Part shown: in pieces, positions 11,070 to 25,038 of the stretch
Layout: each line of letters begins with the position of its first letter
Numbering within the stretch: position 1 is the first letter of the stretch
Source: Isoetes taiwanensis
Taxonomy: Eukaryota > Streptophyta > Lycopodiopsida > Isoetales > Isoetaceae
DNA length: 64,000 nucleotides
Direction of reading: 5' to 3'
Assembly: GCA_021234155.1 (NCBI GenBank)
Contig: JAJEKV010000020.1
Coordinates: 19,277,018-19,341,017 of the forward strand
Program-made: the position numbers and the translations under genes
The notes under the pieces: generated by a model
Told to the model about the DNA's origin: nothing
Databases searched by the model: none
Seen by the model: the letters and a program-made list of their open reading frames with translations, nothing else

Positions 11070-12699
11070 AGGCGAGATACAATTTTTGTACGTATAGGCT
11101 GAGAGGCGCGGAGAGAAGAATTCCTCTCGAGGCCTAACAACGGCTGTTGCGATTACCTGCTGCTCGCCTGATTTCTTCCCCTTTATTTCACGTCCAGTAG
11201 GAGCCCCAATATGGGATAATTCGTTACTTAGGCATTCATAAAATTCCAGGATATGGGATATTTGTAGTCCTTGCATTTCAATTTTGAAGGCCAAGCATCG
11301 CCGCCTGCAGGTTCGAAAACTTGCGATACTATGGATCCGGTTTTGCTAGGCATGATCGCCATGCTCATTAGGGCCCTCCTTCTTGGATTTGGTTTACAGA
11401 AGTTCTGCTTTGATCTCATTCAAGCAAATGAACTGCTTAATCCCATGGATATCTTTGATGACGATGGCCAAATGCTTGAAGATAACATGGTTTTCTTTTG
11501 TACATCCTCAACAATGTTGCTGGCAGCTGCTTCCCGACTCAAGAGGCCATCAAGAAGGTTTTTGGTATGTCCAAAGCAGATTACACAATGGAATAACATA
11601 GATAATCATGCGTGGAATTGCTTGCCCTCTTACAAGGACGATATGTGGCACCAATTTTACATGAATGAAGAGGGCAAGCTTTGAAAAATTGGGAGGTCTT
11701 GTTGTTCCTTATCTCGCCTGGTCAGAAAGTTAGAGCCCCCTGTTGATCCTAGAAAAGCAGTAGCAATAGTTCTTTATTGTTTGTCCCATGGAGAAAAACC
11801 ATTGAATGCAGGAGGTTTTATGTAGGCAAGTCCACAGTTCAAAAGTATGCCAAAAAAATTACTCTAGCTTTGGCAGCCAAAACCATGTTGTACTCCAGAT
11901 TCATTGCAATGTCAAAGGATAAAGGCTGTTAGAAATCATTGTAGATTTTAAGGAGGCCACAGGATTAGATAATATTTTTGGAGTTGTAGATGATTCTCAT
12001 ATTTTTCTATACAGGAAGCCTTGGAAAAAAGACCATGGAGACGATTATTACAGTAGGCACAAAAGACATTCTTGTCTTATGCAAGGAGTGGTCACATATG
12101 ACATGCTCTTTATCAATTTCTGTGTGTCAAGAACAGGATATGTCTGTGATGCAAATCAGTTCAAGAAGAGCAGCCTGTACAGGAAACTAGCTGCAAAATA
12201 GATCATGCAGGAACTAGTTGTCATCTTGAATGGCAAGAAGGTAATTAAAGGGCATTTTACCAACCATAACATGCAGGTTAGGATTCCTCCTATGTTACTT
12301 GGAGATTCAGCTTACCCGAGCAGAAATTTTTTATTGAAGGTATTCCCTTCATCTGTAGGCCCTTTTGCTAGATTCAACAAAAGGATATGTAGTGGCAGGG
12401 TGTGTGTTGAGAATGGATTTGGAATTGTGAAGGAAAAGTTCAGAATTTTGAAGTCCCTGAATATTCATGTTGGTAGAGCTTCAAAAATAATTCATGCCAC
12501 TTGCATCTTATGGAACTTTTGCATAATGGAGGACCTTGGCATTGAAATGCTACCTGTTGAGCAAGATCTACTTCAAGTTAATTACTATGAGGCAGAACAG
12601 ATGAGAAATAGGATGAACAAGGAAGGGGATCGGGTGAGACACATTATATTTCAACATTTAGAGGGCCATAACATGGTCAAAAACTTGGGAAGGGTTTGA
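11070..12699. mobile_element. PIF/Harbinger element H4, transposase half
   Basis: The left end starts at the (TC)n border with a CT-rich leader and the typical upstream layout (GAGATACAATTTTTGTACG, CCTAACAACGGCTGTTGCG). A degraded transposase gene follows. No Myb-like half or right terminal repeat could be found before 14,200, so the right limit is only the end of recognisable coding sequence. Confidence 0.7.
11331..12699 (+). pseudogene. Harbinger transposase, frame-broken (H4)
   Basis: The ATG at 11,331 starts MDPVLLGMIAML, as in H6. The N-terminus is intact to WHQFY, then an inserted base at about 11,662 shifts the frame. Further lesions follow between 11,700 and 12,000. The first catalytic motif reads VVDDSHIFLYRKPW. 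A TAG at 12,199-12,201 replaces the CAG of H6 (AKQILQE). The last 164 codons (12,205-12,699) are open and contain LLGDSAYPS and VCVENGFGIVKEKFRIL. It is diverged from H3 and H6 and clearly inactive. Confidence 0.85.
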
Positions 12700-12977
12700 C
12701 ATGTATTTGTTTTGAAAATTGTGATTAATTCAGTTCAGTTTCAAGGTTACAAATTAGCATTTGTGTTGACTTTCACTAACCAACTGTTGACTTGTGTTTG
12801 TGGATGATCTTTCTCTACAAATGACAACATGCCTCACTACATGGTGTGATGTAGTGTAAGACACAACTCTTAGTTAACATTATTCACTACAAATAACTCA
12901 ATAAACTGAAGTCCGTGGAATACACAGTAGCATGAAATCTGAAAATAGGAAACACATCTTAAATTACAGGAACGAGA

Positions 12978-13127
12978 TTACAGTATAGTGTTGTCCAAGA
13001 CACAACGATCATAGCTTGTGTGACCTGTTCTTGCCATGAAGATATCACGGAGCACTTCATGTTGTGCCTCCACATATTTCATCATCTTGTTTGCATATTC
13101 CCTATCTGTCACCATGTCTTCCTTACA
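12978..13127 (-). other. Possible terminal exon of an unknown gene
   Basis: Reading leftward from about 13,127, after an AG, is an open stretch beginning CKEDMVTDREYANKMMKYVE and ending DNTIL with a TAA at 12,978-12,980. It looks like a real C-terminal exon, with a charged helix and no repeats. I do not recognise the protein. A second open stretch containing KSFVYSLDFIREQKFQFKGF lies at about 13,150-13,280 on the same strand. Confidence 0.3.
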
Positions 13128-14201
13128 CTTCCAGCCTCAGCGTCTTGAAAAAAACTATTATCTACAAAACCATAACCTTGGACACTTAAAGCCTTTAAAT
13201 TGAAACTTTTGTTCACGAATGAAATCGAGAGAGTATACAAAGGACTTCAAAGCCACCATGCCGGGTCTCAAGCTCTTTAAAGCACTTGCATTGCTTGTGT
13301 CATATCCTCCCCCTTTGTTCTTGGTTCAGACATCTTGGAGTGAAGATGGCAGTGGTAATGACTAGTGAGTCTTCAAAATGTATCGACGCACCAAAGAAGG
13401 AAGAGTTAAATATATTCTTGCATGTTATAAAAGGGCCGGACGAATCCGAAACATCAGGAATAAAGTAGGTACAGATATTTTGGGTTTTCGAGATAATTGA
13501 AAAGACTACTCTAACATAATTGTGAGTTGAGAATCGATCTGCCACATCATTATGCATTACAGCAGCACTTATGACACAGAGAATAGAATTTTGTATTGAA
13601 TTTTGTAGTGAATAGAAATTTTGCAGACACAATTTTGTGTCTAAACAATGATGAATCTATAAACTATTAAAGCTCAACTATTGCAGACACAATAATGAAT
13701 CACTAAACTATTGGAGATCTAAACTTCGGGTATCCCAACTTAATAGGGATTAACCTTCTTCTATTTATGCCATTCATGCCCTTCCAGTTACAGAAAACAT
13801 AGTTCAAAAAAACTTCGAGAAAATGCTAAAAAGATTGAAAATGTTTCGAGAAAGGTTTCATTGAAAGCCAAAATCCGATTACATATTGGTATGTACACAT
13901 TTTTAAGAAACAAGAAACAAAAAAAGCTTCATGCATGAAAGAACAAGCTTCACATCTCCTCCAGAACATGTCTTCTAGCAGTTCTCACATGCATAAGTTG
14001 GTGTCCTAACTTCAAATAGAGCCCATTTTCCACGATGCCTTATGTAGACAATCTCTACATGGATTCGAGCTCTCACAGGAGTGCCCTTGACTCAATCTAT
14101 GTGCTGATCCTCCACTACAATCTCTCCCATGGCCATCCACCCTAAGATCACACGATGGGAAGCAGAAACATGGAATTTTCAACTAGGCAGAATCTGGGTA
14201 G
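13128..14201. other. Low-information region left of the gag-only element
   Basis: It contains short repeated fragments (TTGCAGACACAAT at about 13,622 and 13,682; CTAAACTATT) and no convincing gene. The small plus-strand frame at 13,286 has no recognisable content. Confidence 0.5.
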
Positions 14202-14777
14202 TGTTACGAGCTACACCAATAGCTCAGAATGATCCAGCTCTAGTTCACCTAAACTAGAGGAAGATCCACAACACAAGGCAATTAATGGCAGTTCTCCACC
14301 CAACCGGGCCAACCGGTGTTGAGATCTGGCAAATTAATGGCAAAGCAGAAGGCTATGGCAAATCTTCACCGCAAGGATCTAGATTATCAGCAAAAGGATT
14401 CGGCTGGCTTATGGATGAAGCTTGAATCTGGCAGTTCCAGCAGTAGCTGTTTGAAGGAGATGTTCCGGATATTGAATGGCGGCCATTGGTGTTGCTGCCT
14501 GAAGATTCGATGCAGTCCTCTATATAAATCCGTTGTTGGCATCTTTTTAAAAAGGCTCGATTCCCTTTCCCAATTTCGGCTCTTCCTATTTAGGCTGGCC
14601 TTGCAATGCTTAACCAATAAATATCTTACAAGATATTATTTAGCTATTACTAACGTAAGATGTCTTTGCCAATTTAACTGCCTTGCCTTGCCATTAATTT
14701 ACCAATCTCGCACACCCATGTTAGTCCACCTAGACCAACGTTCCAGGCCACTCCCCCGAGCTACCATATCTATATCA
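14202..14777 (-). repeat. 3' LTR of the gag-only element
   Basis: Direct repeat of 16,550-17,124 with scattered substitutions, for example ACCAACCGG here and ATTGAACTGG-like differences in the other copy. A TATATAAA box at about 14,520 matches one at 16,867. Confidence 0.88.
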
Positions 14778-15289
14778 ATTCCTCCCTTTCTGAAGGCAAC
14801 TGACCTCAGTTGTGTCCATAAACAAATTAAGCACCAACTTAATTTATCCAATTGAGCACCAACTCAATACATTTTAAGTTCAAGTTTAAGGTAACGATCT
14901 CACAAATAGCACCAACTATTCATGACGACCACATTTGTTGAGGCTAGAAGTTAGGATAAGGTATAGAAAGGTTTAGTTTACCCTACGAGAATGTAAAATA
15001 ATTTCAAGGCCTAAGATTATACTAATTTAATTTAAACTTCTTAACACAAGGATTGGGTTAAGTTTATAAGAGTTTTGGATTCCATTGAGGCACCAACCTC
15101 TGCCAGTAACACCAACTACTGATTGCAATTTGCTTAGACACCAATCTAAAATTGCAATTTTCATCCATTAATACTAAACATATATGGCACCAACCATAGT
15201 TTTTGTATTTTATTAATGGCATGAACAATCACTTAAGGAGATATCTAAATTCTAGACTGAGTCCTTAATCACGCCACTATTTACCAGGC
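14778..15289. other. Non-coding 3' interior with repeated CACCAAC
   Basis: Between gag and the 3' LTR the motif CACCAAC(T/C) or a one-base variant occurs about eight times (14,830-15,200), often beside an inverted TTG or AAT flank. No open frame is supported. Confidence 0.5.
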
Positions 15290-16507
15290 AAATGGTAACC
15301 TATCTTCAGTTTGCTCTTCTCTTCTTCCATATGCGCTACATGAGCTGCTTTCTTCTCTGCTTTTAACTTCTCAGCTTCGGATAGTCCTGGATCTAATTCC
15401 TCTATGTGAACATTATGCATTTTTCCTTCAATGCTTTTTCTTGGCTGTGGAGGATACTCAGACCTTATAACAGCTTTATTCTCAGGACAATACCTCTGAT
15501 AGTGATTTCCACCACAACGGAAACATCATATATCTCTGGACTTAACCATACTTCCTTTCTTTTGCTCAGATGCATTCTCAGGAGTTTCCACATCTACTTC
15601 CTTTCTCCTTTTCCGTTTTCCCTCATTCTCGTCATCTGGGCTGGTGTGTGGCTGCTATGCATAACTTCTTTTTGCTTTTGGATTAATCTTCAACACAGCA
15701 GCAGATGCATAAATTATGGCATCTCGTAAATCCTTGGGCCTGGAGTAGCTAACCTCACTGAAGATATCCATACGTAATCCGTTGATGTACTTGCTCGTCA
15801 ATTCCTGGGCGTCCATGTTATTCATATGCGCAACCAAGTGGTTGAATTTCATGGTGAAATCATTCACAGTCTCCTTTTCTGTTTGTTGAATATGATCCCA
15901 TTCTCTTTGGATTACTTGGAAATAATCTGGAGGCAGGTATTGCGCCTCAGACTCCTTCCTAAAATTGTTCCAAATACTAATTACTGGATCCAATCGCTTT
16001 CTCCTGCCACCATAACTGCGTAGTGCCTTTTAAATATATGTCCATGGCGCCTAGCCTTTCTTCCTCCGTTGCTTCAACTCTCTTCAAGAACGACTCCCAA
16101 GTGCTCAGAAATCCAATAACCTGTGTGGGCTTAGCGGGATATCCACGGAAAGAAGGCATATCAGACTTTTCCAACCATTTACACTTATTCTTTTTGCCGG
16201 GAAGAATTTCTTCTTCATTGGGAGGAGGCGGATCTGTGGGAGCAGGTTCAGAAGGTAACAGAGGTGGTATTGCAGTTTGAACTGCTTCTGGATTTGGAGC
16301 AGGATTATTAGGAGCTACAGGAGTTCTCATATTCTGCAACAATTCCTCACTCACATAACCCAATGCAATCACCAGATGCTCTAATTTCCTGGTAGCCTCT
16401 TCTTGAGATTCAGGCATGGAAATTCCCATCTGATTTGCCGTTGTATAAGCTGAGGTAATTGCTTTCAAGTAAGTCTCTGCATCTGTTGGTCCTGAATTGG
16501 ATGTCAT
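15290..16507 (-). pseudogene. Retrotransposon Gag, frame-broken
   Basis: Gag packages the RNA in virus-like particles. Reading leftward from the ATG at 16,507 (MTSNSGPTDAETYLK), a Pro-rich segment precedes the retrotransposon gag core (FRGYPAKPTQVIGFLSTWE, GAMDIYLKGTTQLWW). A frameshift near 15,985 leads into IWNNFRKESEAQYLPPDYFQ and VNDFTMKFNHLVAHM. A CCHC zinc knuckle CFRCGGNHYQRYC lies at 15,487-15,525. A TGA at 15,526-15,528 directly before it is probably a former CGA. About 60 charged residues follow to about 15,290. No pol sequence follows. Confidence 0.8.
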
Positions 16508-16549
16508 AAATGCTATACTAGTGCAGAATGATCAGGCTCTGATATCAAT

Positions 16550-17124
16550 TGTTACGAGCTACACGAATAGCTCAGAATAATCCGGCTCTAGTTCACCTAA
16601 ACTAGAGAAAGATTCACAACATAAGGCAATTAATGGCAGTTCTCCACCCAATCGGGCCAACTGGTGTTGAAATCTGGCAAATTAATGGCAAAGCAGAAGG
16701 CTATGGCAAATCTTCAAGGCAAGGATCTAGATTATCAGCAAAAGGATTCGGCTGGCTTATGGACGAAGCTGAATCTGGCAGTTCCGGCAGTAGCTGTTTG
16801 AAGGAGATGTTCCGGATACTGAATGGCGGCCATTGGTGTTGCTACCTGAAGATTCGATGCAGTCCTCTATATAAATCCGTTGCTGGCACCCTTTTAAAAA
16901 GGCTCGATTCCCTTTCCCAATTTCGGCTCTTCCTATTTAGGCTGGCCTTGCAATGCTTAACTAATAAATATCTTACAAGATATTATTTAGCTATTACTAA
17001 CGTAAGATATCTTTGCCAATTTAACTGCCTTGCCTTGCCATTAATTTATCAATCTCGCACACCCATGCTAGTCCACCTAGACCAACATTCAAGGCCACTC
17101 CCCCGAGCTACCATATCCATATCA
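16550..17124 (-). repeat. 5' LTR of the gag-only element
   Basis: Minus-strand 5' LTR, from TGATAT at 17,124 to GTAACA at 16,550. The primer site lies at 16,535-16,547. Confidence 0.88.
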
Positions 17125-17129
17125 GATAG

Positions 17130-17337
17130 CCTCAGATTCTATAGTCATAATTGACTCCTGCATAATAACATCTAAAGAAAAGGAGGAGCTTGAAGACGCC
17201 ATATTCGAAGAACTTGAATTTGATATCAAACTCGAGCTGCTGTTGCTCTAGCGCCTATCTCCCCCCCGCCAAAATCCCTTCCCCCCTCCAAATCCATCTC
17301 TCACTTAAAATTCTCTCTCGTAACGTCTCTCATCCAT
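17130..17337 (+). other. Harbinger-like right-end flank with a short open frame
   Basis: Directly right of the gag-only element a frame runs through IVIIDSCIITSKEKEELEDA and on to IKLELLLL, stopping at about 17,248. CT-rich sequence typical of Harbinger right ends follows. It is probably the tail of a gene of the element that ends at 17,348, interrupted by the LTR insertion. I do not recognise the protein. Confidence 0.35.
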
Positions 17338-17373
17338 CATGTGGCCAAGGCTCTCGCATCGGCCACATGCACG
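17338..17373. mobile_element. Tail-to-head junction of two Harbinger ends
   Basis: CATGTGGCCAAGG is a right terminal repeat. CTCTCG follows, then CATCGGCCACATGCACG, a left terminal repeat. Only about six bases separate the two ends. The sequence to the right (17,374-17,480) has the left-leader pattern (CT-rich, imperfect inverted repeats of TATAGCATGAGAG) but no transposase follows. Confidence 0.65.
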
Positions 17374-17479
17374 AAATTTTTTTCTCTCTCATGCTATACG
17401 GTGAGAGATAATTTTTATAGCATATAGCATGAGAGATAATGACAGATAATAATCTCTAGTTGCCTAAGGAAGCCCGTTA

Positions 17480-19266
17480 AGGGCAAAAAGAAAGCTGGCC
17501 AATTTTTTTCTTCCTAAAAGTTTTTCTAGGAACGTTTTTTTTGGACATCCCTTGCTTATGATGGCCACCCTCCCCATATAGATGTGGCATGTAGCAGTGC
17601 AAAGACTTCCTTCTACTCTTGATTCATCAGTCCCGACGTCGCCGGCCGCCAAAGGAAATCTTGAGACTTTGTTTTGGAGATTTATTCTACCATAGCTTGA
17701 ACTTGGAAAACTATGATGAGAAATTAATTTATAGGCTAAATATGGAGAAACGTGAGATTAGTTTGACAAGTCTACAATTCTGGATGCGGTCAGCAGGCAG
17801 GTTGTTGATTTGGTGAGATGCATGAACATGCACAACCATCAGATTGGTTGTTTATTTAATTTTAGAGTAGGTACATTCTTGAATTTGATTACGAGTAGTG
17901 TTTTTTTACAGATTTCTTATCTTTCAATATCAGGAAAACATTGAAGAAGTTTTTGAGCAGCTAAGATGGACGAGGAAGGGGCAAACGATTTACTCAAAGA
18001 TGATATTAACCTTCTGCTTTCAGGGTTCTATGCCAAGATCACATTGTATTTGTTTCCATTTCTATGTCCATTTCTCAGTTTTCAAGATCCCTCACAAAGG
18101 TCTATAATGATGTCAAAATGCTACAAAAACTCCAAATCGATGCTTATTTTTAATTGTCATGGTATGTAGCTCCATAAAAATTGCTCCAGGTTCAGATAGA
18201 CAGAGGGCAAGAAGGTGTCCATCAGGAGTTATGGCTTCAAAAGTAGTATATGTTTAGGTAAAGGACTTTGAACTTTCACACAGTTAATGGGTGCTGGCTT
18301 TGTACTCACCAAAGAAGCTTCTGCATAGCTTAAGTGTCAACTAAGAGCAAAGAGCAGCTGGCTAGCTGTAAGTATTTTCAACATTCCCTGTTCAAGTATG
18401 CATAAACTGACATTTCTTTTTCGTTCATAGTTGATCTGTTTTTGTTTTGTTGTTTGCAGGATAGAGGCACAATGGAGGGTAACACGTGGACAGAGTATTG
18501 CTATACAGCTTATGATTCTAAGTAGTGCCAACTGAGGGTAAAGATCTGGTGCAAGTAGTTTCAATAGCCCTAATTAATCATCTGCCATAGCACCACAGTG
18601 TATATGAATATCTAGCATTATAACAGGGGTTTTTTATTGTGATTTTATACGCTTTTTGGCATGGTTTTTATATGATTTCACGAGGCATATTAATCAGTAT
18701 ATCTAGAGTGCACACTGGATTCTCATATTTGAATGGCATTTTTCTATGGTTTTGCAATGGTTCAACTTTAGGGTTCGACTTTAGGGTTTGTGGAGTGAAG
18801 GGGATTTAGGGTTCGTGGGTTCGCGGATTTCTCCTCGCTATGGCTTCCACAGTTCCGTGATGGCTAGATTAGTAGCTTTAAAGAATGATCATGTTTATTA
18901 AGTTTAGGGTTTCAGGACCCATCAGATTTGCTTCGGCTGCCAGATGCACAAAATCCTTGACGGCAGCTTTATGGGAGGATTCGGCCTAACAATGGCTACA
19001 GGACCATTTTGGAGCAGAAACAAGTCCGGTGAAGATGCAGAGCTTGGATCCAAGCTCCAAATTTCTCTATGGCAGGCACATTCTGGCAGGTTCAGCTTTT
19101 GCTTTCTTGTTCTTGTGTTTTTCTTGCGAAGGAGCCAGAGCTCCGGCTCTAGGCCCTGCCTCTGCTGGGGCAGAATCGCCATCTTCGTCGCAAACCTTGA
19201 AGTGCAAGCTGGTTGGTTATGGTTGGGTTTAGACTTTCACCTGATCCATGGCAATGAAATTGTATT
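17480..19266. other. Region with possible decayed host-gene exons
   Basis: Several short open stretches on the plus strand are framed by plausible AG/GT signals (about 17,640-17,810; 17,935-18,020; 18,460-18,520), but no protein family is recognised. They may be upstream exons of the CDIN1-like gene at 19.4 kb. This is unproven. Confidence 0.3.
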
Positions 19267-19401
19267 CTTTCCATTTCAGATGCCTGACAAATATGTGAAT
19301 CCAATAGAAAAGGAAGATGATAATGCCACTGATAATGCTCTTAATTCATGCTTTTAGTTCTTCATTATGTGCATTGTTAGCAGCTTCTTTTTCACATGCA
19401 G

Positions 19402-19660
19402 CTTTACAGGTATGAGATCCTTCTACGCGAAAAATTACAGGAGCTTGATATTCCATTCAAGTCGGAAGATGCTCTCCGACAGGCTGGCTTTAGCAAAACT
19501 CCTGATATAAAATTGGAGGTTTCTATTGGAGTGCAAGGTCATGTAGTCAACTGGATAGACATCAAAGCCTCATTTGGTGATGAGTTTATTCACAAGGTGC
19601 AGGGGGGAGAGCAGTTTCAAAGGTTTGTTATCAAACATCCAGGAAGCTTTGCGCTTATTG
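19402..19660 (+). pseudogene. CDIN1: CDIN1-like (CDAN1-interacting nuclease) exon
   Basis: After an acceptor (TTCACATGCAG) the exon reads LYRYEILLREKLQELDIPFK, then SEDALRQAGFSKTPDIKLEV and HVVNWIDIKASFGDEFIHKV. This is the TPD signature (Thr-Pro-Asp within KTPDIKLE) followed by a Lys in an IxxKASFGDE block. It fits the PD-(D/E)xK-like nuclease core of the CDIN1/C15orf41 family, named from memory and not searched. After GSFALIV the family pattern stops, possibly at a donor GTAGAT near 19,659. The expected C-terminal exon (conserved Trp/Tyr-rich end) is not seen downstream. It is either one exon of a larger gene or a fragment; 'pseudogene' is tentative. Confidence 0.6.
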
Positions 19661-19894
19661 TAGATGTCTCATCCATGTTGAAAAAGTCTCTTTCTTATAC
19701 TTGTATTGACATGTGTCTCTATAAGAAGTTGATCTGATTTCTAGCATACCCGCATGGCATTTCCTGGTAATTGTATATTGTTTGTTTGCCGTTTCTGTCG
19801 TGGACAGTCTTTTCGCCTCCTTCCATTTCTCCATCTCTATATCTATCTGTTTCTTCATCTCCCGAGCTAAGTGCAAAGGCAGGCTGTATTTTAC

Positions 19895-20048
19895 CCAGAT
19901 GCAAAAGCATTTTGCAATGCTAGAAAAAAAATGCAGGTGCACTTCATCATCATGTGCACTTCGTCATCAGGTTTATGATTTTGAAGATGAAATGCAAAAG
20001 TATTTTGCAGTGCTAGAAAAAAAGTGCAAGTGTCATCATTACATTTAT
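19895..20048. repeat. Tandem duplication, about 91-bp period
   Basis: The segment ATGCAAAAGCATTTTGCAAT to AAAAAATGCAGGTGCAC is repeated about 91 bp later with substitutions (ATGCAAAAGTATTTTGCAGT to AAAGTGCAAGTG). Confidence 0.7.
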
Positions 20049-20218
20049 CATTTATATTCATGCTCTATGCTTATAATTTTATAATTCTGAGTTATGCACT
20101 TTCTGCATATAAATGTTAGAACTTACAAGACATTCTACATAACACATTTTGTTGCCAAATTGCTTTTATGTTACAGGTAATTTTGTTGTTCTTTAAACAC
20201 AAACATTGTTTTATATTT

Positions 20219-20510
20219 AAAGCTTCACCATATATGGTGGTTGCAATATCAATTTGTGTAGTACCTCATCCTTATTTGATGAAGATATAGCTGGTATGGT
20301 TTGGCAAGATATAAGCACTACTATTTGGCAAGGATGCATTGGGTTCAAGTCCCTATTTGTTCTTTAAACATCAAATTTGAAGCTTCACCATCTACGGTGG
20401 TTGCAATCTATGGTGGTTGCAATATCAATTCCTATGGTCCTATGGTATCTCATCCTTATTTGTCAAACATATAGGTGGTATAGTTTTGACAAGATATAGG
20501 CACTATGGTT
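20219..20510. repeat. Imperfect tandem duplication, about 165-bp period
   Basis: AGCTTCACCATATATGGTGG to CAAGATATAAGCACTA recurs as AGCTTCACCATCTACGGTGG to CAAGATATAGGCACTA, with an internal duplication of ATGGTGGTTGCAAT in the second copy. No gene is seen between 19,740 and 20,650. Confidence 0.75.
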
Positions 20511-20763
20511 TTGCAAGAAGCCCCATATTCTAAAGTTGCTATTCATTACGTGTTTGTTCCATTGCACTTTTCTTATGTTTGTTTCGTTGAACTTTTCTTA
20601 TGTTTAATGTCACCAATATTTTTCTACACAAGATATGTTGCCATCTCATTGTTTCCCTAAGGGCCCGAAGGGCCCAATTTTTTTTTTTAATACAACAACC
20701 AACACATAACTACCATTAACATTAATTAACTTAAACCATTGCATCTAACATTTTTAAATTACA

Positions 20764-21078
20764 ATCCCCCTGAAACCCTCTTTGGTTTGGGTGCATATTC
20801 ACATGGGGGGTTACGTAGGGCAGCGAGAGCCCCAAAAAACTTACAATACATGTACAAAATTAACACCATTAAGTACATTCCCTCAAATCTTATAGTATTT
20901 TATAAACCTCAATATACCGTGTACATAAACTTGTACAGGCATACCCCATAAACGAGGATCGCTATGTATGGTCCAGATCAAGGAATAAAGGGCAAATATG
21001 CCCATCCAATAGCTCTCGATGCCCGGAGTAACCCCCCGTGTGAATATGCACCCAAACCAAAGGGGGTTTCAGGGGGAT
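20764..21078. mobile_element. MITE-like element with about 65-bp inverted repeats
   Basis: The left arm starts CCCCCTGAAACCCTCTTTGG and the right arm ends with the matching inverted CCAAAGGGGGTTTCAGGGGG. Arms of about 65 bp pair with few mismatches. The 190-bp centre is AT-rich and non-coding. No clean target duplication could be defined, so the superfamily is unassigned. Confidence 0.75.
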
Positions 21079-24120
<3,042 letters not shown>

Positions 24121-24296
24121 TTCTTTCATTCATTTCAGAAAAAAACTTACATCCGTATTCAATGTAAATGTTGTTCCATGCGTTGACATTAATAGATATC
24201 TGACATCCCAATTTCTGGTCCAGTGATGTGTTCGGTTCAGTGATGTATTTTACATAATGCAGTTCAATTTTAAGCTTGCAAAACAAAGCAGAAGTT

Positions 24297-24603
24297 TTAA
24301 GTATCAATTTATTGAAGTCACATGAACTGAACCATGAATGAATGAATAACAAAACAATGAATGTATTTTAACAGTCATTGAACAGCTACAGCAATCTAAA
24401 ATTTGTTTTAAGTACCAAGATTTTGAGGTCATATGAACTAAACCATGAATGAATAACTAAACAATGAATGTGTTAATTCTGTCAATGAACAACTACATCA
24501 ATCCAGATTTGAGATTGCAGAACGTAGCATGTGTTTTAAGTACCAAGATTTTGAGGTCATAAGAACTTAACCATGAATGCATAACAAAACAATGAACAAC
24601 CAC
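24297..24603. repeat. Minisatellite, three copies of about 115-130 bp
   Basis: The unit contains TTTTAAGTA(C/T)CAA, GA(G/A)GTCA(T/C)A(T/A)GAAC, AACCATGAATG and AACAATGAATG. Copies begin at about 24,297, 24,406 and 24,533. AT-rich and non-coding. Confidence 0.75.
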
Positions 24604-25038
24604 AACAGTTCACATTTTCTCCTCTCACAGTAATAACATTACAGTGCCAGACATTAGCAATAAACAACCATTAGAGATCACAAATTATTGGCATTACAGA
24701 GTAGTGAAGTGCAGAAAAGTCGTATTTGGTCTCATTCCATTCCCACTTTTTTTCGGAACCCTATTATTTTACACAAAAAGGAGATGGGAAAATTACTCCG
24801 ACTCGAAAACTGTCCATAATTCGAATATTTGTCTCTTAGTGTGGGTTCGAGCTTTCTCCCAGTTTTCTCGGATAGCGAGTCGAGAACAAGAACAATACAA
24901 CTCAAACAAAGGAAATTCATTACAGATTGAAACCAAAGTTGTAGTTGAAAAAGAATTTTTATTAATAAATTGAATAGGTACAATGTATTTTACATCGGAC
25001 GCAGAGACCATGGCGGTCTTGCTGTCACTACAGTTATA
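24604..25038. other. AT-rich flank, no gene
   Basis: No supported coding sequence. A single 22-bp near-palindrome at 24,865-24,886 (TTCTCG, GATAGCGAGT, CGAGAA) resembles the palindromes at 28-34 kb but has a broken core. Confidence 0.45.

Larger units (their letters stand above)
14202..17124 (-). mobile_element. Gag-only LTR retrotransposon
   Basis: Two near-identical 576-bp direct repeats (14,202-14,777 and 16,550-17,124) start TGTTAC and end ATATCA. On the minus strand the right copy is the 5' LTR. A primer site TGATATCAGAGCC follows it after 2 nt, one base off the usual initiator-Met type. A purine tract (AGAAAGGGAGGAAT) precedes the other LTR. Flanks GGTAG (14,197-14,201) and GATAG (17,125-17,129) are a probable 5-bp target duplication with one change. 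Only gag is present, with no protease, RT, RNase H or integrase, so it resembles the terminal-repeat-with-GAG class and needs partner enzymes. Confidence 0.88.

Noticed and set aside
20643-20700. GGGCCCGAAGGGCCC followed by a T-run as a bacterial terminator
   Set aside because: The context is plant nuclear DNA; a hairpin plus T-run has no such role here.
24865-24886. Twentieth copy of the 28-34 kb palindrome
   Set aside because: Outer arms match but the core is GATAGCGAGT and it lies alone; it may be chance or a degraded copy.
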